This document shows positions 1-7,830 of a stretch of DNA of 64,000 nucleotides, one piece after another. Source of the DNA: CAZWSX01 sp964636985 (GTDB taxonomy: Bacteria > Planctomycetota > Planctomycetia > Pirellulales > Pirellulaceae). Numbering within the stretch: the first letter of the stretch is position 1; each line of letters opens with the position of its first letter. The notes below the pieces were generated by a model. The model ran no database searches and was not told where the DNA came from. It saw only the letters and a program-made list of their open reading frames with translations. The translations under genes were made by a program, and so were the position numbers. Location: NCBI GenBank assembly GCA_964636985.1, contig CAZWSX010000031.1, positions 1-64,000 on the forward strand, in the 5' to 3' direction.

Positions 1-55
1 ATGGAGGCGCCTTGGTAGGAGTTTTTGCCACAGATGGGAAAGAGAGTTCAGAGGT

Positions 56-79
56 GTAGGACAGACAATCTTGTCCGTC
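56..79 (+). repeat. REP-like hairpin, copy 1 (degenerate)
   Basis: GTAG at 56-59 is followed by a near-palindrome with arms GACAGACAA and TTGTCCGTC, which carry one mismatch. It belongs to the family described in the findings. Confidence 0.6.
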
Positions 80-115
80 GTGCTGGGGCAGGCGACGCTG
101 TGGCTGAGGGAAGGT

Positions 116-277
116 CGATTGATTAATCGATTGATGGTTGCTGATTTCTGATTTGCGAAGTGAGGCGGCTTCGCATCTTGGCTCTGCTTGCTAGAGCGAG
201 TCAACCATGGCCGGACAAGATTGTCCGGCCTACTTTTCTCTTCTCTCGGTGTTCTCTGTAACCTCTGTGGCTAAAAA
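116..277 (+). repeat. Composite intergenic repeat, copy 1
   Basis: The AT-rich block (116-164, containing GATTAATCGATTGATG and GATTTGCGAAGTGA) is followed after a REP hairpin by a CTCTGTAACCTCTGTGGC block at about 250-270. The same order recurs near 2.5, 7.9, 25.6 and 40.3 kb. Confidence 0.6.
209..233 (-). repeat. REP-like hairpin, copy 2 (perfect 10-bp arms)
   Basis: Perfect inverted repeat GGCCGGACAA, loop GA, TTGTCCGGCC at 209-230, with CTAC at 230-233 (GTAG at the foot on the minus strand) and then TTTTC. It is preceded by CTAGAGCGAG, a flank shared with the copies at 6.7 and 62.0 kb. Confidence 0.75.
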
Positions 278-358
278 CAGGCCCGCAAGTTGTTTTGGCG
301 TTTCGTGCTAAACTGGGGCTTATCTGCCGGGTGTCGAGTAACTGTTTGCGAGCCAGTC

Positions 359-748
359 ATGTCGAACGACGACAGCAATCCGTACGCTCCGTCGCAGCAC
401 ATCGGCGGGACGCCGCCTGGCTCGGCAGGAAAAACAGTGGCCGTAGTTTGCCTGGTGCTGGCCGCGGTATTGTCGATACCGATTGCGTTCTTTGTCTCGT
501 GCTTAGGCGGTGTTCTCACCGTGAGTTCGGCGACCAACGGCAAAGGCGACGGTATGATCGCCTTCGCCGGGTTCGGTTGCGGCTTTGTTGGCGTGGGCCT
601 GACCATTTGGGGATTTGCCAAGCTGATCTCAATGATTCTAAAGGACAATCGTCCGTCGATGCCCTACGCGAAGCCCAAGGACTTTGCGAACGCGCCGCCG
701 TTTACGCCACCGGGTGATAACCCGTTCACGGACCGCGGTACGATGTGA
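359..748 (+). CDS. Small membrane protein with N-terminal NPYAP motif
   Basis: 129 aa. The start is the ATG at 359, which puts the NPYAPS motif (residues 7-12) at the N-terminus; an upstream in-frame extension has no matching features. After a Pro/Gly linker there are two hydrophobic segments (roughly residues 24-48 and 60-88, the second Gly-rich), then a polar tail ending in a Pro-rich NPFTDRGTM. Short proteins with NPYxxP near the start and two or more membrane segments are common in planctomycetes and have no assigned function. The gene just downstream has the same layout. The role is unknown; inner membrane location is inferred from hydrophobicity. Confidence 0.7.
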   Translation: MSNDDSNPYAPSQHIGGTPPGSAGKTVAVVCLVLAAVLSIPIAFFVSCLGGVLTVSSATNGKGDGMIAFAGFGCGFVGVGLTIWGFAKLISMILKDNRPSMPYAKPKDFANAPPFTPPGDNPFTDRGTM

Positions 749-773
749 TAACGCGTTGTGCTTAGCAACCTAC

Positions 774-794
774 GCCGGACGGGATTGTCCGGCC
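774..794 (-). repeat. REP-like hairpin, copy 3
   Basis: Arms GCCGGAC and GTCCGGC surround a GGGATT core. The CTAC foot is replaced by CTTATAG. It lies in the 66-nt gap between two NPY-motif membrane protein genes. Confidence 0.6.
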
Positions 795-814
795 TTATAG
801 CTACAATGGCAGGG

Positions 815-1231
815 ATGACGAGCCCTCTTGAGTCGACACCTGATCCCGTCAATCCGTATGCGTCGCCGTTGGCCGAAGATGCAGCGCTGGTCCGCGAACG
901 GACTCGTTGGCGGATTGTTGCGGTGGGCGTTGCGTCCGCTTGTGCGGCTGTGGTCGGAATGGGTGTTTACTTGTTCTTGAACATGTTCGGTGTGGGTTAC
1001 AGGGTGCTCGGTCGAACAGCCGGAGACGGACCGATCTTGTTGTTTTTGTTAGGAACGTCCGGCGCGTTTGCTCTCGCCGCGTTCCTCCTCTCGATCGGGC
1101 GATCGCGCCGGGCATGGGATCAATACGAAGGGCTGCTCGAGCGAAAGCGTTTGATGCTCGAAGAGGCTCGCGAACGGCGCGATGCCAAGAACGCTCCGCC
1201 CGCTTCTCCCTTTGCGGATCGTCCTCAATGA
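815..1231 (+). CDS. Small membrane protein with N-terminal NPYASP motif
   Basis: 138 aa from the ATG at 815 (GCAGGG lies just upstream; ATG 806 is an alternative). NPYASP occurs at about residues 12-17. Two membrane helices follow (about residues 31-56 and 68-92), then a charged, probably coiled tail rich in Arg and Glu (DQYEGLLERKRLMLEEARER). It ends in a Pro-rich PPASPFADRP. The stop overlaps the ATG of the next gene (ATGA), so the two are probably translationally coupled. Same architecture as the preceding gene; function unknown. Confidence 0.7.
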   Translation: MTSPLESTPDPVNPYASPLAEDAALVRERTRWRIVAVGVASACAAVVGMGVYLFLNMFGVGYRVLGRTAGDGPILLFLLGTSGAFALAAFLLSIGRSRRAWDQYEGLLERKRLMLEEARERRDAKNAPPASPFADRPQ

Positions 1232-1722
1232 AACGAACGACGTCCCTTTCGACCGCGGCGCATGTTTTAGCGTCGCGTTTGCGGCAGCAGAACAAGAAGA
1301 TCGTTTTCGCGGAGAGCTGCACCGCTGGTTTGTGCGCGGCGACTCTCAGCCGGATACCCGGCATCTCGAGCTACTTGTGCGGGTCGCTGGTCGTTTATCG
1401 CAACGCGACCAAGGTGGCGTATCTAGGCATCGACGGCGAGTGGCTCGAGAAAGTCGACGCTGTTTCCCGAGAGACGGCACAGGCAATGGTCGAAAGCGCG
1501 CTACAGAGAACGCCGGAAGCAGATTTGGCGCTGTCTATTACGGGGCACCTTGGTCCGGGTTCTCCGACAGGCCTGGATGGCGTGGTCTACATCGGAGCCC
1601 AGCGCCGCGGCGAAGCAGCGACGGTCACGCGGACAGTTCATCCCGCAGGCACACGGCGCATTGGCCGGCAGCGAGCGTCGGTCGTCGCAGTGTACCGAAT
1701 CGCTCTCGAGTTGCTCGGGTGA
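1228..1722 (+). CDS. CinA-family protein (PncC-type nicotinamide-nucleotide amidohydrolase domain)
   Basis: 164 aa, the usual size of a stand-alone CinA C-terminal domain. These enzymes deamidate nicotinamide mononucleotide to nicotinate mononucleotide in pyridine nucleotide salvage. The expected signature is visible: AESCTAGLCAATLSRIPG near residues 30-47 with the nucleophile Ser, SYLCGSLVVYRNATKV, and SITGHLGPGSPTGLDG near residues 110-125. The start at 1228 overlaps the preceding stop by 4 nt. No N-terminal molybdopterin-binding-like CinA domain is present. The family is confident; the exact substrate is inferred from the family. Confidence 0.85.
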   Translation: MKRTTSLSTAAHVLASRLRQQNKKIVFAESCTAGLCAATLSRIPGISSYLCGSLVVYRNATKVAYLGIDGEWLEKVDAVSRETAQAMVESALQRTPEADLALSITGHLGPGSPTGLDGVVYIGAQRRGEAATVTRTVHPAGTRRIGRQRASVVAVYRIALELLG

Positions 1723-1726
1723 GCCA

Positions 1727-2338
1727 CTATCCCAATTGGCCATCAACAGCGAGTTGGTGGAAGTAGTGGGGGACCTTGTCTTGGTTTTCCAGCAGCCAGT
1801 CGATCGAGGGTTCGTTGCGCATCGCTTTGCGGATGGCCTTGGCGGTTGCTTCGCGGTTGGTGCGAAACAGAATCTCGAAGTCGACTTTCTCCGACAGGAC
1901 GCTAGGGTCGAGCCAAACGCTGACGATGATGCCGAGGTCGTTGGCTTTCTCTTTGGGGATGTCGCCTGCACGGACGGCGTCGAGCACACCGTGGGCGATG
2001 CCCGCCTGAACCGTCCCCATCAGGATGTTGGTGTACTTGCTTTTGGTAACCGTGACTTTGGAGACCATCAACGTCGCGGGGCGAATTTGAGCGTCGCTGT
2101 TGAGGATCGCGAAGACCTTGCTGTGGCCGGCGGTTTGGTTGCCGATCAGCTGGGCCATCGCGAAACCAACGGGCCCATCGAGTTCGCCGATGACGACTTC
2201 AGGTTCGGCGGCCGACCATGGGGCCTCGTCTTCAACAAGGGCCTCGCCGGTTCGCAAAACAATCCGCTCGGAGATGGCCTTGGTGGCGACTAGTTTTGCC
2301 TTGGCTGATTTTGCAGACTTCTTTTTCTTCTTGGCCAT
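1727..2338 (-). CDS. Formaldehyde-activating enzyme (Fae) homologue, divergent
   Basis: 203 aa. Fae condenses formaldehyde with tetrahydromethanopterin in C1 metabolism, and Fae homologues are known in planctomycetes. The core matches from memory of the family: GEALVEDEAP, VVIGELDGPVGFAMAQLIG, PATLMVSKVTV, GTVQAGIAHGVLDAV, KANDLGIIVSVWLDP and a C-terminal TKAI-type segment (TAKAIRKAMRNEPSIDW). It adds a Lys-rich N-terminus (AKKKKKSAKSAKAK) absent from classical Fae. In my alignment the histidine held to be catalytic in Methylorubrum Fae falls on Glu in AAEPEVVIG, so activity is doubtful. It may be a Fae-like paralogue of other function. No other pterin-linked C1 gene lies in the window. Confidence 0.75.
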   Translation of the reverse strand: MAKKKKKSAKSAKAKLVATKAISERIVLRTGEALVEDEAPWSAAEPEVVIGELDGPVGFAMAQLIGNQTAGHSKVFAILNSDAQIRPATLMVSKVTVTKSKYTNILMGTVQAGIAHGVLDAVRAGDIPKEKANDLGIIVSVWLDPSVLSEKVDFEILFRTNREATAKAIRKAMRNEPSIDWLLENQDKVPHYFHQLAVDGQLG

Positions 2339-2445
2339 GAGGTGAGGCTCCAGGCGTTAGGAATCAGGCTCCAGCGGAAGACAGAAGACGGATCTACTGA
2401 ACCCCGCAATCAGGCCGGATTTTACCTTAACAGCCGTGCTTGCCG

Positions 2446-2592
2446 AGGCGGGAGAAAGAGGACGATGGGGAGAAGGGGAGCCGTGGGAGAAGATTTCGAG
2501 ATTGATGATTGTGGATTTTTGATTTGCGAGGTGAAGGCCCTGCAAATCCGGCTTTCTCTCTGAGACCTCGGTGCCCTCTGTGGCAAAATAGT
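2446..2592 (+). repeat. Composite intergenic repeat, copy 2
   Basis: A polypurine tract (2446-2492) is followed directly by the AT-rich block (2492-2534, ATTGATGATTGTGG then TTTTTGATTTGCGAGGTGA) and a CTCTGAGACCTCGGTGCC block at 2557-2587. The element ends 6 nt short of the stop codon of the convergent transglutaminase-like gene. Confidence 0.6.
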
Positions 2593-2598
2593 TCGAAA

Positions 2599-3579
2599 CT
2601 AAGGCTGCGGCGTGTCGCCAGTCGTAGCCTTGTCGACCCGCTTGGAGATGAATCGCACTTCCGGTGCGGAGGCGACATTTTTCGCTGAAAACCGCGGGGC
2701 CAGGTAGCGGCGAGGTTCTTTCTCGCCTGGGATTTTGAAGCTGTCCCCCTTTTGCAGGATGGGGCGGTCTTCCGGCATGCGGCCGAAGTCGTCGCTTCCG
2801 CCGGCGGCCTGGCATGGATACCAATGCCCTTTGCCGTTGGGATCGACCAGATAGAATTCCGGATAGCAGTGGCCGGGGACCCACACGCTGCGGGCCGGTA
2901 TTTTGTGCACGCGGCAAAACGCGATCACCAGCGACGTAAGCTCTTCGCAATCGCCTTGCTTGTTTTCCAGCGCCGTCGTGGCAGGCGAAATCTCGGCCGC
3001 GAACTTGTACGAGACGTTCGCGCGGACCCAATCGAAGATCGTCCGCGCCCGCTGCCAATCGTTCGTGGCTTCCTCACCCAGTTGCAGTGCCTGGCCGCGA
3101 ATGGTGGGATCGTCCGTTTCGATGTACGGACTAACTCCTAAATACTTGGTCAGATCTTTGTTTGGTTTGTTGGGCTTGGCGAGGTCGTCCGTCTTGTCCG
3201 GCCCTTCGATCCAGTATTTTTCGATCTCGAAGGTGATTACGGCACGGGCAATTTCGCCAGCCTTGAGTTTCGGAATCGTGATCTCCATTTGTTTCGCGCC
3301 GCCATCGAGCGTACGAAACGAAACCTTCTTGACATTCGACGACACATCGCGCGCGACTTCGGTGACTTTCTGTTCTGGCCAATCGAACGGAAGAGGCGCA
3401 GTTGCTACTGCGCTTGTGATGTCGCCTGTGGCTTCAATCTCGAGCCCGAAGTTCCAGCGTGTTGTGACCTTCTTATCCAGATGGATTTCGTAGGGAGAGA
3501 CTTCGGCATCGTCGGCAAAAGTGGCCGGCGTGAGGACGATTAGCGCGACGAGAAAAAAAGGGCGAAGCATCGTATTCAT
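2599..3579 (-). CDS. Exported transglutaminase-like protein (catalytic copy)
   Basis: 326 aa. The start at 3579 gives a clean signal peptide (MNTMLRPFFLVALIVL, cleavage near TFADDA). The N-terminal half is a beta-rich region shared with the upstream neighbour (PLPFDWPEQ). The C-terminal half is a transglutaminase-core fold: ENKQGDCEELTSLVIAFCR around residue 225 carries the likely nucleophilic Cys, and PGHCYPEFYL has the likely His. The classical downstream Asp is not obvious (WYPCQAAGG). Such domains act as cysteine proteases or peptide-modifying enzymes; the substrate is unknown. It starts 1 nt after the stop of its paralogue, so the two are an operon. Confidence 0.75.
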   Translation of the reverse strand: MNTMLRPFFLVALIVLTPATFADDAEVSPYEIHLDKKVTTRWNFGLEIEATGDITSAVATAPLPFDWPEQKVTEVARDVSSNVKKVSFRTLDGGAKQMEITIPKLKAGEIARAVITFEIEKYWIEGPDKTDDLAKPNKPNKDLTKYLGVSPYIETDDPTIRGQALQLGEEATNDWQRARTIFDWVRANVSYKFAAEISPATTALENKQGDCEELTSLVIAFCRVHKIPARSVWVPGHCYPEFYLVDPNGKGHWYPCQAAGGSDDFGRMPEDRPILQKGDSFKIPGEKEPRRYLAPRFSAKNVASAPEVRFISKRVDKATTGDTPQP

Positions 3580-3580
3580 T

Positions 3581-4705
3581 CTAGGGTGAATCTTCCTCGG
3601 CGGCTTCCATTTCGGGCGCGGCCTCGTCGGTGTCTTCGGGGGCCGGGTCGTCGTATTTGCGTTTCTCGAATTTGCGGACGAACTCGACTTTGGGCTTTCC
3701 GCCTTCGCTTGAGGAGCCGCGGAGGAACTCGGGGACAAAGCGAAGTTGCTTCCCCTTACGCTCGAAGACGGAGAAGTTGTCCCCTTTCTCGAGGATGGCC
3801 GACTGGCTCGTCACGTAGCCAAGTTCGCGGTCGCGCCGCGACACATGCGCGGGGAGCCAGTGTCCTACCCCCTTGTCGTCTTCCAGAAAGAACTCGGTGT
3901 AACAATCGTCCGACACCCAAACCATGCGGGCCGGGATTTTGGCAATTCGACAAGCAGCGACAAACAAGGCGTTCAGGTCTTCCCGCTCAGCCGCTCCTTC
4001 CTTAAGCGCGTTGGCGGCGCCCATTTCTTGCCTCGCTTCGAGTTTGACGGCCGCGCGGACCGCATCGAACAGGGTTCCCACGGTTTGCCAGGCCGTGAGC
4101 TCGCCATCTTCCGGCTTGGCCGCGGCGAGGGCATCCTTCACAAAGGCGCGCACCTTGGTGTTTTGAATTTCGATGAGCGGACTTTGGCCCAGGTATTTTT
4201 TCACCGCCGCCGGAGGCAACTTCGGGATGCGGAACTTGGTGAAATCGTCGGGCGCGGCCAGCGAGTATTTGGTTACTTGCAGGGTCAGAATGGCGTGGAG
4301 TTCTTCGCCGTCGGGGATTTTCGGAAATCGAACCACCATCTGCCGCAGGCCGGGGTCGAGGCTGCGGTACTCAACGCGGACGCCTTCGCTGATGTCCTGG
4401 CTGATAAGCTTGACGCGCTGCTCGGGCCAATCGAGCGGAATGGGAGCCGTGCCGACAACGGTCGCGACGTCTCCGCCCGTGGCTTTAACTTTGATGCCGA
4501 TCAGCCATCGCTTGGTCAGGCGCTGGTCGTACTTCACGCCCCCTTCGGGCAAAGTAGGGGGCGGCCCTTTGCTTTCCCAAGGTTGCCGTGGCAAGTCTTC
4601 GGCGGGCGTGGCGGCGTCATCGTCACCAAACTGCGCGCGGAGCGACGGCGGTGTCGCCACGCCAAGTAAGAACAGGACAAGTAGAATCTTGCCAAAGCGC
4701 AGCAT
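3581..4705 (-). CDS. Exported transglutaminase-like paralogue, catalytic residues lost
   Basis: 374 aa. The start at 4705 is chosen because it begins a good signal peptide (MLRFGKILLVLFLLGVATPP); an in-frame start at 4744 would put it inside the chain. It aligns along its length with the downstream gene: APIPLDWPEQ matches APLPFDWPEQ, and ACRIAKIPARMVWV matches FCRVHKIPARSVWV. The catalytic Cys position reads Arg (AEREDLNALF against GDCEELTSLV), and the His position reads Asp (SDDCYTEFF against PGHCYPEFY). It therefore looks like a pseudoenzyme that may partner the active copy. The C-terminus is an acidic tail (DEAAPEMEAAEEDSP). Confidence 0.7.
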   Translation of the reverse strand: MLRFGKILLVLFLLGVATPPSLRAQFGDDDAATPAEDLPRQPWESKGPPPTLPEGGVKYDQRLTKRWLIGIKVKATGGDVATVVGTAPIPLDWPEQRVKLISQDISEGVRVEYRSLDPGLRQMVVRFPKIPDGEELHAILTLQVTKYSLAAPDDFTKFRIPKLPPAAVKKYLGQSPLIEIQNTKVRAFVKDALAAAKPEDGELTAWQTVGTLFDAVRAAVKLEARQEMGAANALKEGAAEREDLNALFVAACRIAKIPARMVWVSDDCYTEFFLEDDKGVGHWLPAHVSRRDRELGYVTSQSAILEKGDNFSVFERKGKQLRFVPEFLRGSSSEGGKPKVEFVRKFEKRKYDDPAPEDTDEAAPEMEAAEEDSP

Positions 4706-4945
4706 GGGAAGAATCCCGATTGGAAGTCGCTGCCGAGCGTGCAATGGCTCGGCTTGCCTCTACGCCAGTGTAGTCCAAGCATCCGCCGCGAGAGCCTTTG
4801 CGGCCGCGCAAAATCTCTCGCGACGGTGCGATCCAACCTCAACCTGCGGCCGTTGAGGTTGGCCTGTGAGCGGGCGGCGCGGAGGAACGTAATGCGAGTT
4901 GGCACGCGGACCACCGGTCCCGTGCCTGCGGCGCGGGACGTTGGC

Positions 4946-5251
4946 TTAGTTGCGAATCTGGCGAGGGAGTTCTTCGTAGCGTTGGGGAACGACCACCCGA
5001 CCACCGATGGGAGGCCCATCGGTGACGATCGGCGCACCCACGACTTGGTCACTGCCGAAAATCTGGTCGTTCAGGCTGACCATCGACGATTGCATGGGCA
5101 CGCCTGCCGGAACTGAGGTGCAGTCGGGCGGGGCGCAGGTTTCGCACGAATCGCCGCGGTTAAACCAGCTAAGGAACGGGCGGTGGCAACCGCAGCCGAC
5201 CTGTCCGATCGTCAGCGCTGCCAGGACCAGCAAGGTCAGAAAACGAGTCAT
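4946..5251 (-). CDS. Small exported Cys-containing protein
   Basis: 101 aa. The start at 5251 is supported by CGGAGAGA just upstream. A hydrophobic N-terminus (MTRFLTLLVLAALTIGQVGC) leads into GCGCHRPFLSWFNRGDSCETC. The Cys after QVG could be a lipidated residue, although Gln at -3 is a poor lipobox. The rest is low-complexity, with many Val and Pro. No family is recognised. Possibly a lipoprotein or a small cell-surface protein. Confidence 0.55.
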   Translation of the reverse strand: MTRFLTLLVLAALTIGQVGCGCHRPFLSWFNRGDSCETCAPPDCTSVPAGVPMQSSMVSLNDQIFGSDQVVGAPIVTDGPPIGGRVVVPQRYEELPRQIRN

Positions 5252-5561
5252 GATTGATCTCTCCGTAATACGCGCCCCATTGCGAGGTCGCAAGGATTGC
5301 TTGAGCTACGGAACTCTACAACGCAATCCGGAGAGTGCAAATGAATCCGTTCATTTTTCTCAACCGGTGTAGTTTACCGGCAACATCGGTGAGGCAAGAA
5401 TGAAACATCCTTCCGGACTCGTTTTGGTTTTCATCACGAAATCCTGAATAATCGTCCGAACCTCTTTCAATCTTTGAAATCAAACCGCAGCCGAAAGGTG
5501 TCCCTTGTCAAACGACGACTCGTCGCAGAATGACGTTTCGAGGGACTGGCGAGTTGCCAAC
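5252..5561. other. Divergent intergenic region
   Basis: This region separates a minus-strand small exported protein from the plus-strand hydrolase. It should hold both promoters. I see no REP hairpin or composite repeat here. An in-frame TTG at 5505 with AAAGG 6 nt upstream is an alternative start for the hydrolase. Confidence 0.4.
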
Positions 5562-6500
5562 ATGTTGAGTCGACGTCATTGGATCGCCACCGCAAGCGGC
5601 GCACTGGCTGGCGCCTATTTGTCGGCTCCTGCGGCGGCGCGCGGACAATCCCCCGCTCCACCCACTAGCGATGTTGTCGAGTGGTGGGCGCTCGACACGC
5701 GCAACGCCGGATGCGAAATCGATTGCGCTCAGGCATATCGCTCGGCCGGATGCGGCCAGCCCTGGCAACGCGCCAGCGCCGCAGAGGCCCTTGGAACGCT
5801 CGCAACCGGAGCCGACGATCCAAATGTTGTGACGCTCGTCTATGTGCACGGCAATCGCTCGACATTGCAGACAGGCCTCGAATACGGCGTGAAAGTTCAC
5901 AGCGCCGTGAAGCCGTACTTGCAGCCGCACGAACGATTGCGACTGCTCATTTGGTGTTGGCCGAGCGATCAGATCCGAGGACAGATCAAGGATTTGCGTT
6001 ACAAGGCCCAAGTGTGCGAAGGGCAGTATGGCCTCTTCGCCGACACGCTGTGCCGCTTGCCTGCCAGCGCGCGTGTCGGCGTGGTCGGCTACAGCTACGG
6101 CGCGCGGATCGCGCTGGGAGGGCTGGCGCAAATCGCATCGCGAAACCGCGGCGGCAAGCCCTCGCCCGCCCCTAGCCCGCGATTGGTGCTGTGGGCGGCC
6201 GCGATGAACGCAGCTTGGATGGCACCCGGCGGACGGTTCAGTTGCAGTGTCGAAGCCTTGAATCGCATGCTCCTGGTGCGCAACACGTGCGACCCGGCAT
6301 TGAGCCACTACTTTGTCGTTGAAGGTCGCGGAGTGAAAGCGCTGGGCGACGTTGGCTTCGCTTGGGGTTGCCCTGGGACCAACAAGTGCCGAGAGATCGA
6401 CGGCTCGGGCCAGCTAGGCAACGAGCACGATATCAATAACTATCTCCAATCGCAGTGGATGCTAAGCCGCAGTGCGAACGAGGTGCTTTGGCGCGCGTGA
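5562..6500 (+). CDS. Exported alpha/beta hydrolase, Tat-type signal
   Basis: 312 aa from the ATG at 5562. A TTG at 5505 has a better Shine-Dalgarno-like sequence and would add 19 residues, so the start is uncertain. The N-terminus LSRRHWIATASGALAGAYL is a twin-arginine-like signal. The mature part shows VVTLVYVHGNRST (oxyanion-hole strand-loop) and VGVVGYSYGARIALGG with the nucleophile Ser in GYSYG. An AAAMNAAWM segment and a late EHDINNYLQS could supply acid and His. It resembles DUF900-type hydrolases. The substrate is unknown. The gene stands alone, with repeats downstream. Confidence 0.7.
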   Translation: MLSRRHWIATASGALAGAYLSAPAAARGQSPAPPTSDVVEWWALDTRNAGCEIDCAQAYRSAGCGQPWQRASAAEALGTLATGADDPNVVTLVYVHGNRSTLQTGLEYGVKVHSAVKPYLQPHERLRLLIWCWPSDQIRGQIKDLRYKAQVCEGQYGLFADTLCRLPASARVGVVGYSYGARIALGGLAQIASRNRGGKPSPAPSPRLVLWAAAMNAAWMAPGGRFSCSVEALNRMLLVRNTCDPALSHYFVVEGRGVKALGDVGFAWGCPGTNKCREIDGSGQLGNEHDINNYLQSQWMLSRSANEVLWRA

Positions 6501-6507
6501 GCTCCGG

Positions 6508-6570
6508 TGAGGGGGGAAACGGAGTTGATTTCGAGATTGATCATGGATGATTTTTGATTTGTGAAGTTGA
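6508..6570 (+). repeat. Composite intergenic repeat, copy 3 (short)
   Basis: A weak purine stretch (GGTGAGGGGGGAAACGGAG) precedes the AT-rich block ending TTTTTGATTTGTGAAGTTGA. No CTCTGTG-type block follows. It lies just 3' of the hydrolase stop codon. Confidence 0.5.
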
Positions 6571-6692
6571 ACCTTCGGTTGTTCTGCTCTTAACCTTCCT
6601 CTTGCGACAGCTAGTCCCGCTGACGGGATTGTCTTTGCCACTCGTTTGGTTGCTTGGGAGCCCTCGTCTTCGGGCTAGAGCGAGCCCACTGC

Positions 6693-6717
6693 GCCCGGAC
6701 AGGAATGTCCGGGCTAC
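6693..6717 (-). repeat. REP-like hairpin, copy 4
   Basis: Arms GCCCGGACA and TGTCCGGGC flank a GGAA loop, followed by CTAC and TTTT. The 5' flank CTAGAGCGAGCCCACTGC is nearly identical to that of the copy at 62.0 kb. Confidence 0.75.
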
Positions 6718-6941
6718 TTTTCTTGTTCCGGGCCGGACCCTTCGACCGAAACATGCTCGCCACCAAGAAGTGGGGGCGTGAATGGATGGAAATGGATGGG
6801 ATCGGGCTCCAAACAGAATTTTTAGCGACCGCATGAAACGAATTTTCTGATCCTCCGCTAGGCCTGCTATGCACGTTGATTCCCCAAGAGCCCCATGGCT
6901 CACCAGCGTGACTTTTAGGAAATCAAATACGGAGAGTGGTC

Positions 6942-7721
6942 ATGAAGAAGTCGTTTTTCAATCGGTTCCTGTTGGGTATAGCGGCGGCTGTTTTGGCGAC
7001 GGGTTTCGCCTCGGCACAAGCCAAGGACCCAACTTTTATGAAGACTGCAAGCAGCAGCTACCCGCGGCTTGCATCGAGCTCGGTCGATGCAACTCGGGCT
7101 GTACGATCGCCTGCCGTTAAGCCTCCAGTACGAGAAGTAGCGGTTCGCACCGATGCGGCTGCGACGGTCGAGTACTTCCAAGGCTTGCAAGCGATTGTCC
7201 GCGACCTGCGAAAGAACTCGACCGGTGGTCAAACGATGACGCCTGGCCTCAAGGGTGTTTGGATGCGGAAGCAAGCCGCGAAGATCGACGCCCTGCCAAC
7301 CTTCGAAGTTGATCCTGAACTGTTGAAGGCAGGCGAGAACGTTTCGAAGACGCTCTACGACGCGTCCGAAAGCGTAACGGTTGGCATGGGACGCAGCCGC
7401 GTTCGCCAATCGGCTGTTCCGGCTCACTTCGACTACTACCGCTACGACGACGTGTACGCCTTCGGACCGTCTTGGGGCGGAGTCTCGGTTGGGAACGACC
7501 GGGGTTACTACAGCGGCTACGGTTACGGGTTGGCTGCTTACGGAACCTCCACCGAAGTCTTTGTGCCGAACACTTACACCCGGACTCGCGAACAACTGAT
7601 GATCGGCCAAGCGGAGCGGATCGGTGCCTTCAACGTGGCCCGGACTGCCTTGGAAAATGCCGAGCGGGAAGTCGCTCAAATCCGTCGAGCCTTGAGCAAT
7701 CAATACGGGGTTGATTTCTAG
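6942..7721 (+). CDS. Exported protein with unrecognised conserved C-terminal domain
   Basis: 259 aa. GGAGAG 5 nt upstream sets the ATG at 6942 (a GTG at 6936 overlaps that site). The signal peptide MKKSFFNRFLLGIAAAVLA ends near FASAQA. From about residue 75 to the end it matches the last ~180 residues of the protein at 10282-11835. Shared landmarks are MTPGLKGVW, SVTVGMGRSRVRQ, a Tyr/Gly-rich middle (YYSGYGYGLAAYG), and a terminal helix ERIGAFNVARTALENAE followed by VAQIRRALSNQYG. I do not recognise a named family. A strong terminator follows. Exported or envelope-associated; function unknown. Confidence 0.7.
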   Translation: MKKSFFNRFLLGIAAAVLATGFASAQAKDPTFMKTASSSYPRLASSSVDATRAVRSPAVKPPVREVAVRTDAAATVEYFQGLQAIVRDLRKNSTGGQTMTPGLKGVWMRKQAAKIDALPTFEVDPELLKAGENVSKTLYDASESVTVGMGRSRVRQSAVPAHFDYYRYDDVYAFGPSWGGVSVGNDRGYYSGYGYGLAAYGTSTEVFVPNTYTRTREQLMIGQAERIGAFNVARTALENAEREVAQIRRALSNQYGVDF

Positions 7722-7743
7722 TCTCACAGGTCGATTGGATCAG

Positions 7744-7778
7744 GGTGTGGTCCTCGAAAGAGGACCACACCTTTTTTT
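7744..7778 (+). terminator. Rho-independent terminator
   Basis: A perfect 12-bp stem (GGTGTGGTCCTC and GAGGACCACACC) with a GAAA tetraloop is followed by seven T. It lies 22 nt after the stop of the exported protein gene. Confidence 0.95.
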
Positions 7779-7830
7779 GTCTCTGCATGTTGCCGATTAA
7801 GTCATGCCGCCGCTGAAAGGCGGGGTGCCC

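Larger units (their letters stand above)
1..358. other. Intergenic region built of repeats
   Basis: I see no convincing gene before the first CDS. The stretch holds a reversed CTCTGTG-type block near 25-56, a degenerate REP hairpin at 56-79, an AT-rich dispersed block at 116-164, a perfect REP hairpin at 209-233 and a forward CTCTGTG-type block at about 241-277. The two outer blocks are inverted relative to each other, so the whole looks like an accumulation of small intergenic repeats. Confidence 0.7.
6501..6941. other. Intergenic region with repeats
   Basis: I see no gene in these 440 bases. They hold a composite-repeat AT-rich block (about 6525-6570), a decayed hairpin around 6608-6635 (TCCCG, CTGA, CGGGA then TTGTC) and a clear REP hairpin at 6693-6717. 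The last 90 bases lead into the GGAGAG ribosome site of the next gene. Confidence 0.6.
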
